Shown here: in pieces, positions 16,917-22,855 of the stretch
How positions within the stretch are numbered: the first letter of the stretch is position 1
Layout: each line of letters begins with the position of its first letter
Assembly (NCBI GenBank): GCA_027366585.1
Contig: DAHXNF010000018.1
Span: 1 to 47,132, forward strand
DNA length: 47,132 nucleotides
Source of the DNA: Thermoplasmatales archaeon
Lineage (GTDB): Archaea; Thermoplasmatota; Thermoplasmata; Thermoplasmatales; Thermoplasmataceae
Direction: 5' to 3'
The notes under the pieces: generated by a model
The model's database searches: none
What the model was told of the DNA's origin: nothing
What the model saw: the letters and a program-made list of their open reading frames with translations, nothing else
Program-made: the position numbers and the translations under genes

Positions 16917-17231
16917 TTAGGAGTCTAATGTTTCGAGTTTCTCTTTCAGTTCCTTCAAAACCATTTGTTTCTTTTGTCTGCTGAGATGAAATACTGTTCT
17001 TAGGATGGTGTCGTTTGTTATCGTAAAAACATAGTTCAATTTAATAATGCTATCTTGTGCGGCACCTTCCCTGGTGGAAATAGGAATTCCTTTCATGCGC
17101 AAGTTCGTGGTGATACCAGCAATAACTACATTGCCAGCCTCTTCGAACAAAACAAGAGCTGGTCGAATCTTGGAACCCGCAGCATCCACAAATCGTACTC
17201 GTGTGAGGATAACGTCTCCAGCTCTAGGCAT
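16917..17231 (-). CDS. MazF/PemK-family toxin
   Basis: The 104-residue protein follows the MazF/PemK pattern: G-D-V-I-L-T-R-V near the N-terminus, then S-K-I-R-P-A-L-V-L-F, where the Arg-Pro-Ala-Leu-Val block is diagnostic, and V-V-I-A-G-I-T-T. Members are endoribonucleases that cut mRNA or tRNA. It is preceded by, and overlaps by 8 nt, a small gene that should encode its antitoxin. It reads opposite to the neighbouring VapBC pairs and lies between direct repeats A and B. Confidence 0.82.
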   Translation of the reverse strand: MPRAGDVILTRVRFVDAAGSKIRPALVLFEEAGNVVIAGITTNLRMKGIPISTREGAAQDSIIKLNYVFTITNDTILRTVFHLSRQKKQMVLKELKEKLETLDS

Positions 17232-17445
17232 TTTCCCAACCGCTGTAGTCTCCTTCTTCCCATAGCTCTTTCATTTTCGATTCCTGGGCTTCCTGGATGA
17301 ACTTATTCAATTCCTGGGTTTCGTGTGCATCCTTTATAAGACCCAGAATGGTTTCGTTGTATGTCTCCCTAGGGTACTTCTTGATTTCTTTGAGGGCACT
17401 TACAACAGATTTCCTTAATTGTATTGTAGTTATTTCATCTTCCAA
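17224..17445 (-). CDS. Antitoxin of the MazF-type pair (DUF7557-like)
   Basis: A 73-residue charged protein that begins with I-T-T-I-Q-L-R-K-S-V-V-S-A-L-K and continues E-T-Y-N-E-T-I-L-G-L-I-K-D-A. This resembles the short archaeal antitoxins with T-I-Q-(V/L) followed by E-T-Y-(D/E/N)-x-V-I. The acidic C-terminal tail likely occupies the toxin. The start is TTG at 17445 with AGGTGA a few bases upstream; the next ATGs are too far inside. It overlaps the toxin start by 8 nt. A TATA-like TTATATAG lies upstream. Confidence 0.72.
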   Translation of the reverse strand: MEDEITTIQLRKSVVSALKEIKKYPRETYNETILGLIKDAHETQELNKFIQEAQESKMKELWEEGDYSGWENA

Positions 17446-17646
17446 TATATGTCACCTATATGTTTACTATATAACACTATAACTTAAAAGACTTCCCCCT
17501 TGCGGAATTATTCATATCCGTGATTTTTTAGTAGGGAAATCGATAATGATAATGGTCCAGGGACTGCTTAGGAAATGGTAGTTCACCAGGGTAAGAACTA
17601 CAGCGCTCCTTTGTGAGCATTAGGCTCATTTCATAGTCGCCCCTGA

Positions 17647-18114
17647 GTGCAGCGCTGGATCTTCTTTTTTGACATATTATTTGTCTTTCCAAAGAATAAA
17701 ACTGGTACAACCTGCAGCTGTCCGGACTATGCCAATCCCTGCAAACACATAGCAGCAGTATTCTACGTTCTCGCCGATAGCCTGGATGACGATCCTTTCC
17801 TGCTATTCCAGCTGAAAGGTAAGACGAAGGATGAGGTCCTGAGAGCCATCTCATCAAAGGAACCCGGTATTGTGCATGAAGAAGCGAAAAAGGAGCCGGT
17901 TGCTACCGTCCCGGATTCGGAGCTGCTTAGATTCTGGAATCCTCCTGTCTTGAATGTACAGGTAGAAAGAAAACCGAATCTTTCCATATCGCCGTTGAAG
18001 AAATATCCTCTCCCTTCGGACTTTGATGATCCAATCATACAGTCGATACTGAGCAGCTTCTTTGATGAGATAGGAAAGAAAGTTCTTCGACTTGCGGGAA
18101 GAAATGACAGGTAG
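17647..18114 (+). pseudogene. SWIM zinc-finger protein, N-terminally truncated
   Basis: The reading frame contains a SWIM zinc finger, C-S-C-P-D-Y-A-N-P-C-K-H (C-x-C-x(n)-C-x-H), followed by I-A-A-V-F-Y-V-L-A-D and D-D-P-F-L-L-F. This matches the C-terminal half of archaeal/bacterial SWIM proteins, often encoded with SNF2-type helicases. The usual ~100-residue N-terminal half (W-W-G-x-x-W...) is missing; homology begins about residue 11 at I-L-F-V-F-P-K-N. No helicase gene is near. The 3' end overlaps an IS630-like fragment, so both sides seem to have been cut by rearrangement. Confidence 0.65.
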
Positions 18115-18469
18115 TGCCTTGATTTCCGCAGGCCGATCAGCAACCTCAAACCACGGTGACTCTATACAGAAGTTGACGGTCTGCGGAAGGTTATCCTATA
18201 ACTTCTGGAGATACCACAGTAAGGTAAAGGAATTCCTTGTAAGCCATAATGACTGGATGATCACAAGGCGCATTCCCGCATATTCCCTTAATCTTAATCC
18301 TGACAAGTTTGTGTGGAACATACTAAAATACCAGGAGCTTCATAATTTCTGTCCCAACAGCGCTGAGGATCGGGAAAGCACTGTTGAGGCAACCATGACA
18401 ATACTCAAATATGATCCGGCCAGAGTCAGAAAGGCCATCAGAGGCTCAAAGTTTCCCTTACCTGCATAA
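18092..18469 (+). pseudogene. IS630-family transposase, C-terminal fragment
   Basis: From about 18170 the frame reads as the C-terminal part of an IS630-type DDE transposase: H-S-K-V-K-E-F-L, then I-P-A-Y-S-L-N-L-N-P-D-K-F-V-W-N-I-L-K, the equivalent of the usual P-x-Y-S-P-x-L-N-P-x-E-x-x-W-x-x-L-K. The last catalytic acid is Asp-Lys here where Glu is normal. About two thirds of the protein are missing. It overlaps the truncated SWIM gene by 23 nt in another frame and is not expected to be active. Confidence 0.6.
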
Positions 18470-18550
18470 GCGTGGAGAGACTAAACCAAAGGAGAATAAG
18501 AACTAACCTTGAAGCTGGATAAACGAGGCTTGACGCTCCACAAAGAGAAA

Positions 18551-18574
18551 GCATAATATACGTATAGTATATGC
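18551..18574 (+). promoter_or_regulatory. Imperfect palindrome over the vapB promoter
   Basis: GCATAATATAC and GTATAGTATATGC form an imperfect inverted repeat that covers the TATA region 10-33 nt before the ATG at 18584. Its place suggests an operator for autoregulation by the antitoxin. Confidence 0.45.
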
Positions 18575-18583
18575 TTATATGAA

Positions 18584-18808
18584 ATGACTAAACCTGTTAC
18601 ACTATCCAACGAAGCATACAAAGCCCTGCTGAAAGTAAAGGGTAAGGAAATGTCCTTTTCGGACGCAGTGATGAAATTAGTGGGTGAAACAGTCCAGAAG
18701 AGGGATTTCAAGAAATTTGCAGGTTCAATGAAATCGTCTGGCGAAACTCTAGAGAAACTCAAGAGCCAGATTGCCGCGGACAGAGAAAGAAATACCGAGC
18801 ATCTGTGA
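18584..18808 (+). CDS. VapB-type antitoxin (DUF217-like)
   Basis: A 74-residue protein that begins T-K-P-V-T-L-S-N-E-A-Y-K-A-L-L-K-V-K-G-K-E-M-S, the usual start of archaeal DUF217/VapB antitoxins, where S-F-S-D-A-V/I-x-K-L follows. The C-terminal half is charged and should bind the toxin. It stands 4 nt before a PIN-domain gene. A palindrome lies over its promoter. The frame is intact. Confidence 0.82.
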   Translation: MTKPVTLSNEAYKALLKVKGKEMSFSDAVMKLVGETVQKRDFKKFAGSMKSSGETLEKLKSQIAADRERNTEHL

Positions 18809-18812
18809 AATC

Positions 18813-19178
18813 ATGGTAGTCCTGGACACTAACATCATTATTGATTATCTCCTTGGCAAGGAGAACATCGTCAAAGTTGTGGATAACTATCCTTCCGACG
18901 ATTTGTCCATGACATTTGTCAACAAATATGAACTACTTAAGCACGAACACCGCAAAGAATTGGAGGAGGCTGCCGCGAGTCTTCAGACTTATCACTCGAC
19001 TGAAGGTGCAATCCTGGCAGCTTCTGAAGCATACCAAAGGATGAGGAGTATAGGAAAAATGATGACCGACAACGACCTTTTGATCTTTGGAGTATGTGTC
19101 GATAACGACGAATCACTTCTAACACAGGACAAAGCGTTCAGGTTTCTCAATGATCAGCGCATACGCGTGATAGAGTAG
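18813..19178 (+). CDS. PIN-domain toxin (VapC-like)
   Basis: A PIN protein of 121 residues from the ATG at 18813. I chose this ATG because M-V-V-L-D-T-N-I-I-I-D-Y is the standard VapC beginning; a longer frame would overlap the antitoxin. Acidic residues are D5, E40 (N-K-Y-E-L), D86/D88 (T-D-N-D-L-L-I) and D106 (T-Q-D-K-A-F). It should cut RNA when the antitoxin upstream is lost. The pair lies between repeats A and B in the cassette that also holds the MazF-type pair and two broken genes. Confidence 0.87.
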   Translation: MVVLDTNIIIDYLLGKENIVKVVDNYPSDDLSMTFVNKYELLKHEHRKELEEAAASLQTYHSTEGAILAASEAYQRMRSIGKMMTDNDLLIFGVCVDNDESLLTQDKAFRFLNDQRIRVIE

Positions 19179-19300
19179 AAAATTCACATAAGCCAGATCC
19201 CTGGAGAATGAAAAGCCAGTTAGCAGAAACCTTTATAACTGCGCATGAAACTGGAAAGGTCTATCACGATGAAGTAAAATGCACTCGAAAACGCCTATTT

Positions 19301-19319
19301 CCGCAATAATTTATTGCGG
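19301..19319. repeat. 19-bp perfect palindrome CCGCAATAA-T-TTATTGCGG
   Basis: The two 9-nt arms are exact reverse complements around one base. It sits in the 341-base gene-free stretch between the VapC gene and the ATPase gene, 85 nt before direct repeat B. It could be a protein site or a hairpin after the VapBC transcript. A TATA-like CTTTATAAC with an ATG 14 nt later is present upstream, but the frame stops after ten codons. Confidence 0.5.
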
Positions 19320-19403
19320 CTCTTGCATCAGAGGCTGGAAGGCCCCTTAGAGCATTTCGTTTTAAGATATCCAGAAAGTTCCTAAGTAGAGTGTCTGGGT
19401 CTA

Positions 19404-19443
19404 GTATACCCTTAAAACATTAGGCGAATCCCGAGTGGTCCAT
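19404..19443 (+). repeat. Dispersed direct repeat, copy B
   Basis: Forty bases starting GTATACCCTTAAAACATTAG. It matches copy D at all but one of the first 20 positions and shares the AATCCCG block and the CCAT end. CCCGAG (19430-19435) can pair with CTTGGG (19449-19454). It lies 76 nt before the ATPase/PIN operon. Confidence 0.65.
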
Positions 19444-19475
19444 AATTTCTTGGGCTGTTTGTGAGATAATTATAG

Positions 19476-19503
19476 CACACTAAAAATTTAAAGTATGAGT
19501 GTG
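19476..19503 (+). promoter_or_regulatory. Inverted repeat flanking the TATA box of the ATPase/PIN operon
   Basis: CACACT (19476-19481) and AGTGTG (19498-19503) are exact inverted repeats that bracket the TATA-like AAAAATTTAAAG, 17-44 nt before the ATG at 19520. A repressor bound here would block transcription of both genes. No regulator gene is in the cassette. Confidence 0.4.
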
Positions 19504-19519
19504 ACCTACTAATAAGCGT

Positions 19520-20716
19520 ATGAGACTTGTCTTGAATAATTTTCGCTCTATAAAGAAAGAGACGCTGGAGCTTGCTCCGCTTACGATTATGTATGGGAAC
19601 AATGGTTCTGGGAAATCTAGTTTTATGTATGCCTTGATGACCCTAAAGAACATTGTCTTAAATCCGAATCAATCCCCAGACGGCTTTTTTAATTATCAAT
19701 TCATATCAATTGGAGGTTATGATCAGGTGGTCAACTCGCACAATATGAAGAATCATATTGGCATTGAAATGGTGTTGGATGAACCACTAGGATGTTCCTT
19801 TGGAATTCAATTACTTTCAAAAAACCAGGGCCAATTTACGTATGTTGATGAAAAAAGAAAAATAAACATCAGTCTTAAGGTAACATTTCCGTACCCTTTG
19901 AATCAGTCTACTAATTTTTTTGTTGAAATATCTAAAGAACCAAAACAAAAAATCGAATTTTACTGGAATGGACTTACATTCAATATAAAGGGTAACGTGA
20001 GTCCTCAGATACAACAGGAAGTGACTGAACTTCAATCAGCCCTCAACAGTTCTCTGGAGATTATAAAGAAGATTCAAATCGCCCCGGTTAAACGTGGTTT
20101 CTTCAAGCCATTATATTCTCTAGTAGGAACTTCAAGTTTTCTACTGTCTGAAGATGAAATGGCGACTAGGTTGGCTCAAAACAAGTACCTAGAGTACGAT
20201 GTATCACACTACTTGGAAAAAGTACTTGACAAAGAATTGAGGGTAAGAGCCCAGATAGGTACTGCTATTTTCAGTATAGATGCCATAGAGAGATCAGGCA
20301 ATAACTCTTCAGAGCTTGTTAATGAGGGTTTTGGCCTTAACCAATTAGTTTACTTACTCACCAAAGTCTTGGATATCGATTCAGAAATAATACTGATTGA
20401 GGAGCCTGAGATTCACCTTCATCCAAGAGCTTGTGCTAAGCTAATAGAAGCTCTAGCAGAGATTGCAATTAAGAAAAATAAGAAGATATTAATCTCAACC
20501 CATAGTGAAATTCTGGTCTCATCCGCACTTAATCTTATTCCAGCGTCAAAAATCAAACCTGATCAACTAAAACTTTATTGGGTAAAGAGAGAGGGTAATA
20601 ATACAAAACTAGAATTTCAGGAAGCGAATGAAAAAGGGCAGCTCGTGGGAGGACTCGAAAACTTTCTTGAGACAGAACTTGAAATCCTTAAAGAATTTAC
20701 GGCCCCTCGTGCCTAA
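19520..20716 (+). CDS. ABC/SMC-like AAA ATPase (AAA_15/AAA_21, OLD/RecF-like)
   Basis: The 398-residue protein has Walker A GNNGSGKS at 26-33 after an N-terminal L-N-N-F-R-S-I-K, a long unique middle, an ABC-type signature region near 268-275 (N-E-G-F-G-L-N-Q), Walker B I-L-I-E-E-P-E-I-H-L-H-P (290-302) and the switch His in S-T-H-S-E (326-330). This is the predicted overcoming-lysogenization-defect-like ATPase family. No TOPRIM domain is attached; the C-terminus ends soon after the ATPase core. The next gene, 12 nt on, encodes a PIN-like protein, so the pair resembles two-gene defence modules in which an ABC ATPase senses infection and a second protein is the effector. Its own promoter is bracketed by an inverted repeat. 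The function is inferred. Confidence 0.85.
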   Translation: MRLVLNNFRSIKKETLELAPLTIMYGNNGSGKSSFMYALMTLKNIVLNPNQSPDGFFNYQFISIGGYDQVVNSHNMKNHIGIEMVLDEPLGCSFGIQLLSKNQGQFTYVDEKRKINISLKVTFPYPLNQSTNFFVEISKEPKQKIEFYWNGLTFNIKGNVSPQIQQEVTELQSALNSSLEIIKKIQIAPVKRGFFKPLYSLVGTSSFLLSEDEMATRLAQNKYLEYDVSHYLEKVLDKELRVRAQIGTAIFSIDAIERSGNNSSELVNEGFGLNQLVYLLTKVLDIDSEIILIEEPEIHLHPRACAKLIEALAEIAIKKNKKILISTHSEILVSSALNLIPASKIKPDQLKLYWVKREGNNTKLEFQEANEKGQLVGGLENFLETELEILKEFTAPRA

Positions 20717-20728
20717 AGAGAGATATTC

Positions 20729-21193
20729 TTGGACAATTTAATTCTCAACGAGTGGTTCCTTCACGATTTGAATAATGATAATGGTGAGGAGAAGCTCAGA
20801 GAAGCCTCGAGGTTTCTGTCAGAGCTAATTCATCAAGATAGGTTCAAAATCTTCATTCTTGACGAGAGTCCATGGATCAATAAAGCAAGAAAAATAGCCA
20901 CTAATCCTAAAGAACCGACGAATACATTTATGCATATCCTATTAGGAAAGATTCTCAGAGACAGTCAAAAATGTGTAATCATTGGGAACAGGGAATTGTC
21001 AAAAGTCCCTAAAGAAATATTACAGCACGTACCACCGGAAGATGCGTATTTAATAAAGCTAGCGTTTACTGTCACCCCATGCATTTTGGTTTCTACAGAT
21101 AATGAGCTTATTGCAAGTACAAACAGATTCAAGTCAGAAATGAAAATCAACCCTTTACACAGAGATGACTTCATTTCACAATTTATTCATTAA
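20729..21193 (+). CDS. PIN-like protein paired with the ATPase
   Basis: This 154-residue protein has no clear named family that I recognise. Its C-terminal half reads as a PIN-like fold: P-P-E-D-A-Y-L-I-K-L-A (acidic residues E104, D105), then C-I-L-V-S-T-D-N-E-L-I (D124) and N-P-L-H-R-D-D-F-I at the end. The N-terminal strand is less canonical: L-I-L-N-E-W-F-L-H-D-L in place of the usual D-T-(N/S); E8 or D13 could supply the first metal ligand. If active it would be a metal-dependent ribonuclease and the effector of the ATPase system. The start is TTG at 20729 with AGAGAGAT upstream. It ends 53 nt before direct repeat C. Confidence 0.6.
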   Translation: MDNLILNEWFLHDLNNDNGEEKLREASRFLSELIHQDRFKIFILDESPWINKARKIATNPKEPTNTFMHILLGKILRDSQKCVIIGNRELSKVPKEILQHVPPEDAYLIKLAFTVTPCILVSTDNELIASTNRFKSEMKINPLHRDDFISQFIH

Positions 21194-21246
21194 TTTTGAG
21201 CTTCCCACCGCGATTTTCCAAGTATCTTATAACTATGGTGTGTTTT

Positions 21247-21286
21247 GTATTCCCTTAATACTTTAAGAAAATCCGGGCTGGCCAAT
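21247..21286 (+). repeat. Dispersed direct repeat, copy C
   Basis: Forty bases starting GTATTCCCTTAATACTTTAA and ending GGCCAAT. It is the most diverged of copies A-D in its right half. It follows the PIN-like gene by 53 nt, as copy A follows the first VapC gene by 57 nt. Confidence 0.55.
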
Positions 21287-21335
21287 GTTTGAGCTTCGTT
21301 TGTACTGAATTTGAGGCAGATTTCTGGTTTGTATT

Positions 21336-21705
21336 CTAAATTCTATCTTTGGATTCTAACCAAAGGGTATTGTCATAGTACTCTCTTTCCCGCCGGATCA
21401 GACCATTTTCAAACTTAAATATATCAACAGATCTTCTTGAGAGGAGTTTAAGCTCCGCTATTACGATTCCTCTTTCTATGTCTGAAACCATGATTAGGAC
21501 ACTGAAACTTGCTGTTATGTTCCTATTAGCTCTGATCATCATTTGACATAATCCTCTCTTCCGACCACAAATTTTCGCTTGGGGGACCGTATGAAATCCA
21601 CTCCACATCTTGTAAAAGAAACGACTCATATAGTTTACAGCCCCAATTATTCTCTGCATCGAAGAAATTTATGAGCGTCTCTTCTAGTTCATTCTCCGGG
21701 GTCAT
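21336..21705 (-). pseudogene. SnoaL/NTF2-like protein, broken by two frameshifts
   Basis: Reading from the ATG at 21705, one frame gives E-L-E-E-T-L-I-N-F-F-D-A-E-N-N and D-V-E-W-I-S-Y-G-P-P; another gives K-R-K-F-V-V-G-R-E-D-Y-V-K; a third gives M-M-I-R-A-N-R-N-I and ends V-D-I-F-K-F-E-N-G-L-I-R-R-E-R-E-Y-Y-D. Put together they form a ~122-residue SnoaL-like (NTF2 fold) protein, where D-I-F-x-F-x-x-G-x-I is the family mark. The breaks are near the C-run at 21578-21582 and near 21540. Such proteins are small hydrolase/isomerase-fold domains of varied function. It should be inactive unless the sequence has errors. Confidence 0.6.
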
Positions 21706-21738
21706 CTTTACACCCTTGTCCTGGCATTTGTGCTTGCG

Positions 21739-21856
21739 TCAGACTTTGTCAAGAAAGTCTCTTGCATTTCTCAGCCTTCCGTCCTCAATGTCAATTTCAC
21801 TCTCATTGACTTGTATCATAGCGCATTTATTCAGAAGTGTTTCCATGGCGGTCATC
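21739..21856 (-). CDS. Small open frame of unknown function (38 aa)
   Basis: ATG at 21856 opens a 38-codon frame whose product contains E-S-E-I-D-I-E-D-G-R-L-R-N-A-R-D-F-L-D-K-V. This looks like an amphipathic protein tail and could be the end of a lost gene. It lies 39 nt beyond the RelE-like stop in the same direction. No family is recognised. Confidence 0.22.
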
Positions 21857-21894
21857 AAACTCTGAATAAAAAACCAGGAGAGCAATGAACTAAC

Positions 21895-22149
21895 TTACAA
21901 ATCATAAGCATTCCTCATACGTCCTATTCTTAATACCAGAATTATTAGTTTTCCCCTGTCGAGGTCCAAGATCAACCTGTAGTTTCCCACCCAGAGTTTG
22001 TATCCATCGTCGCCAACGAGTTTCTTGACGTAAGCATCAGGTCGTATCCTTATCGGCTCTAGGCTTGAGATTATTCTCTGACCTATTTCTTTGTCAAGTT
22101 TTCTCAATTGCTTGAGAGCAAGATCAGAGAATATCACCTGGTAGGTCAA
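21895..22149 (-). CDS. RelE/ParE-superfamily toxin
   Basis: An 84-residue basic protein with the RelE pattern: Y-Q-V-I-F-S-D-L-A-L-K-Q-L-R-K-L-D-K-E, then I-R-P-D-A-Y-V-K-K-L-V-G-D-D-G-Y-K-L-W-V-G-N-Y-R-L-I-L-D-L-D and I-L-V-L-R-I-G-R-M-R-N-A-Y. The R-I-G-x-R-x-x-A-Y/V end is typical. RelE toxins cut mRNA on the ribosome; ParE-type relatives inhibit gyrase. The antitoxin gene precedes it and overlaps by 4 nt (ATGA). The pair lies between repeats C and D. Confidence 0.85.
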   Translation of the reverse strand: MTYQVIFSDLALKQLRKLDKEIGQRIISSLEPIRIRPDAYVKKLVGDDGYKLWVGNYRLILDLDRGKLIILVLRIGRMRNAYDL

Positions 22150-22364
22150 AAGCCCAGTTCCTTCTTTACCTCTTCCATGGTATGGTACTTGCCTTCTTTG
22201 ATCTCCAAGCGGGCCTGAGCAAGTTCCTTCTTTGTTTCTTCGTCTAGTTCGTGCGAGTCCTCAATAAGATCCCAGATTACCTCTTCGTAGGTCTCCTTGC
22301 TATACAACTTTCGTTTTGACAATTCCTTCTGTAACTTCTCGCTTACCTGTATAGTTGTTGACAT
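22146..22364 (-). CDS. Antitoxin of the RelE-type pair (DUF7557-like)
   Basis: A 72-residue charged protein that begins T-T-I-Q-V-S-E-K-L-Q-K-E-L and continues S-K-E-T-Y-E-E-V-I-W-D-L-I-E-D, the same build as the antitoxin of the MazF-type pair at 17224 (T-I-Q-L...E-T-Y-N-E-T-I). Thus one antitoxin type serves two different toxin folds in this island. The C-terminal part is acidic and wraps the toxin in known systems. TATAGT occurs twice upstream (in AATTATAGTC and AATATAGTG), which may be operator half-sites. Confidence 0.78.
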   Translation of the reverse strand: MSTTIQVSEKLQKELSKRKLYSKETYEEVIWDLIEDSHELDEETKKELAQARLEIKEGKYHTMEEVKKELGF

Positions 22365-22459
22365 TATTAATCACTATATTTGACTATAATTCGCCACAGC
22401 ATTTATTAGTTACGCCCCAAGGTGTAACCAGTCTTGGATTTGTTCTCTCATAGTACATG

Positions 22460-22498
22460 GTATTCCCTTAAAACATTAGGCAAATCCCGCCGACCCAT
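22460..22498 (+). repeat. Dispersed direct repeat, copy D
   Basis: Thirty-nine bases starting GTATTCCCTTAAAACATTAG and ending GACCCAT. CCCGC (22486-22490) can pair with GCGGG (22502-22506), at the same place as the hairpin in copy B but with other bases. It lies about 95 nt upstream of the antitoxin gene of the RelE pair, in the gap to the AbiE-like pair. Confidence 0.65.
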
Positions 22499-22681
22499 GC
22501 TGCGGGCTGAGCACGGAAGTTATGATCTATTACTATGTGCTATGTGAATTGCAATAGTTTTTTTCCCGTTGCGATGAAAACTCTGTCAACCTTATATTGC
22601 AATTTCAATTCTAGCAGTGCAGAATACGGGCGGCACTGATGCATGAAATAATATATATAATCATTAAATAAAATTACACAA

Positions 22682-22855
22682 ATGAAGGAGGGACGAACCA
22701 CATTCCTTGAAATTAGCGGAGATAAGGTTTTTATTTATGGCTTATTATCTGCTATCGTCACGAAATCTCTTCAGGAATCCAATTTTCTAACGTCTTTACA
22801 ATATCTTCATATTCCGGAAGTTCAACAAAAACCAGATTCTTCAAGTCTTTTCTAA
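22682..22855 (+). pseudogene. Truncated winged-helix-like protein start with an intact promoter
   Basis: The frame begins M-K-E-G-R-T-T-F-L-E-I-S-G-D-K-V and resembles the first residues of archaeal winged-helix regulators (R-T-T-F/Y-L-E-x-x-G-D). The likeness stops after about 26 residues, where the frame runs antisense into the end of the AbiEii-like gene. AATATATATAA (22650-22660) is a good TATA box 27 nt before the ATG. Probably the 5' stub of a lost gene; the promoter may still give antisense RNA to the AbiEii-like gene. Confidence 0.35.

Noticed and set aside
16704-22498. Direct repeat copies read on the minus strand as a conserved protein end (...S-G-F-A-stop)
   Set aside because: Copies B and D end alike, but conservation continues past the stop and copies A and C do not keep the frame, so DNA-level conservation explains it better. 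A fossil transposase end remains possible.
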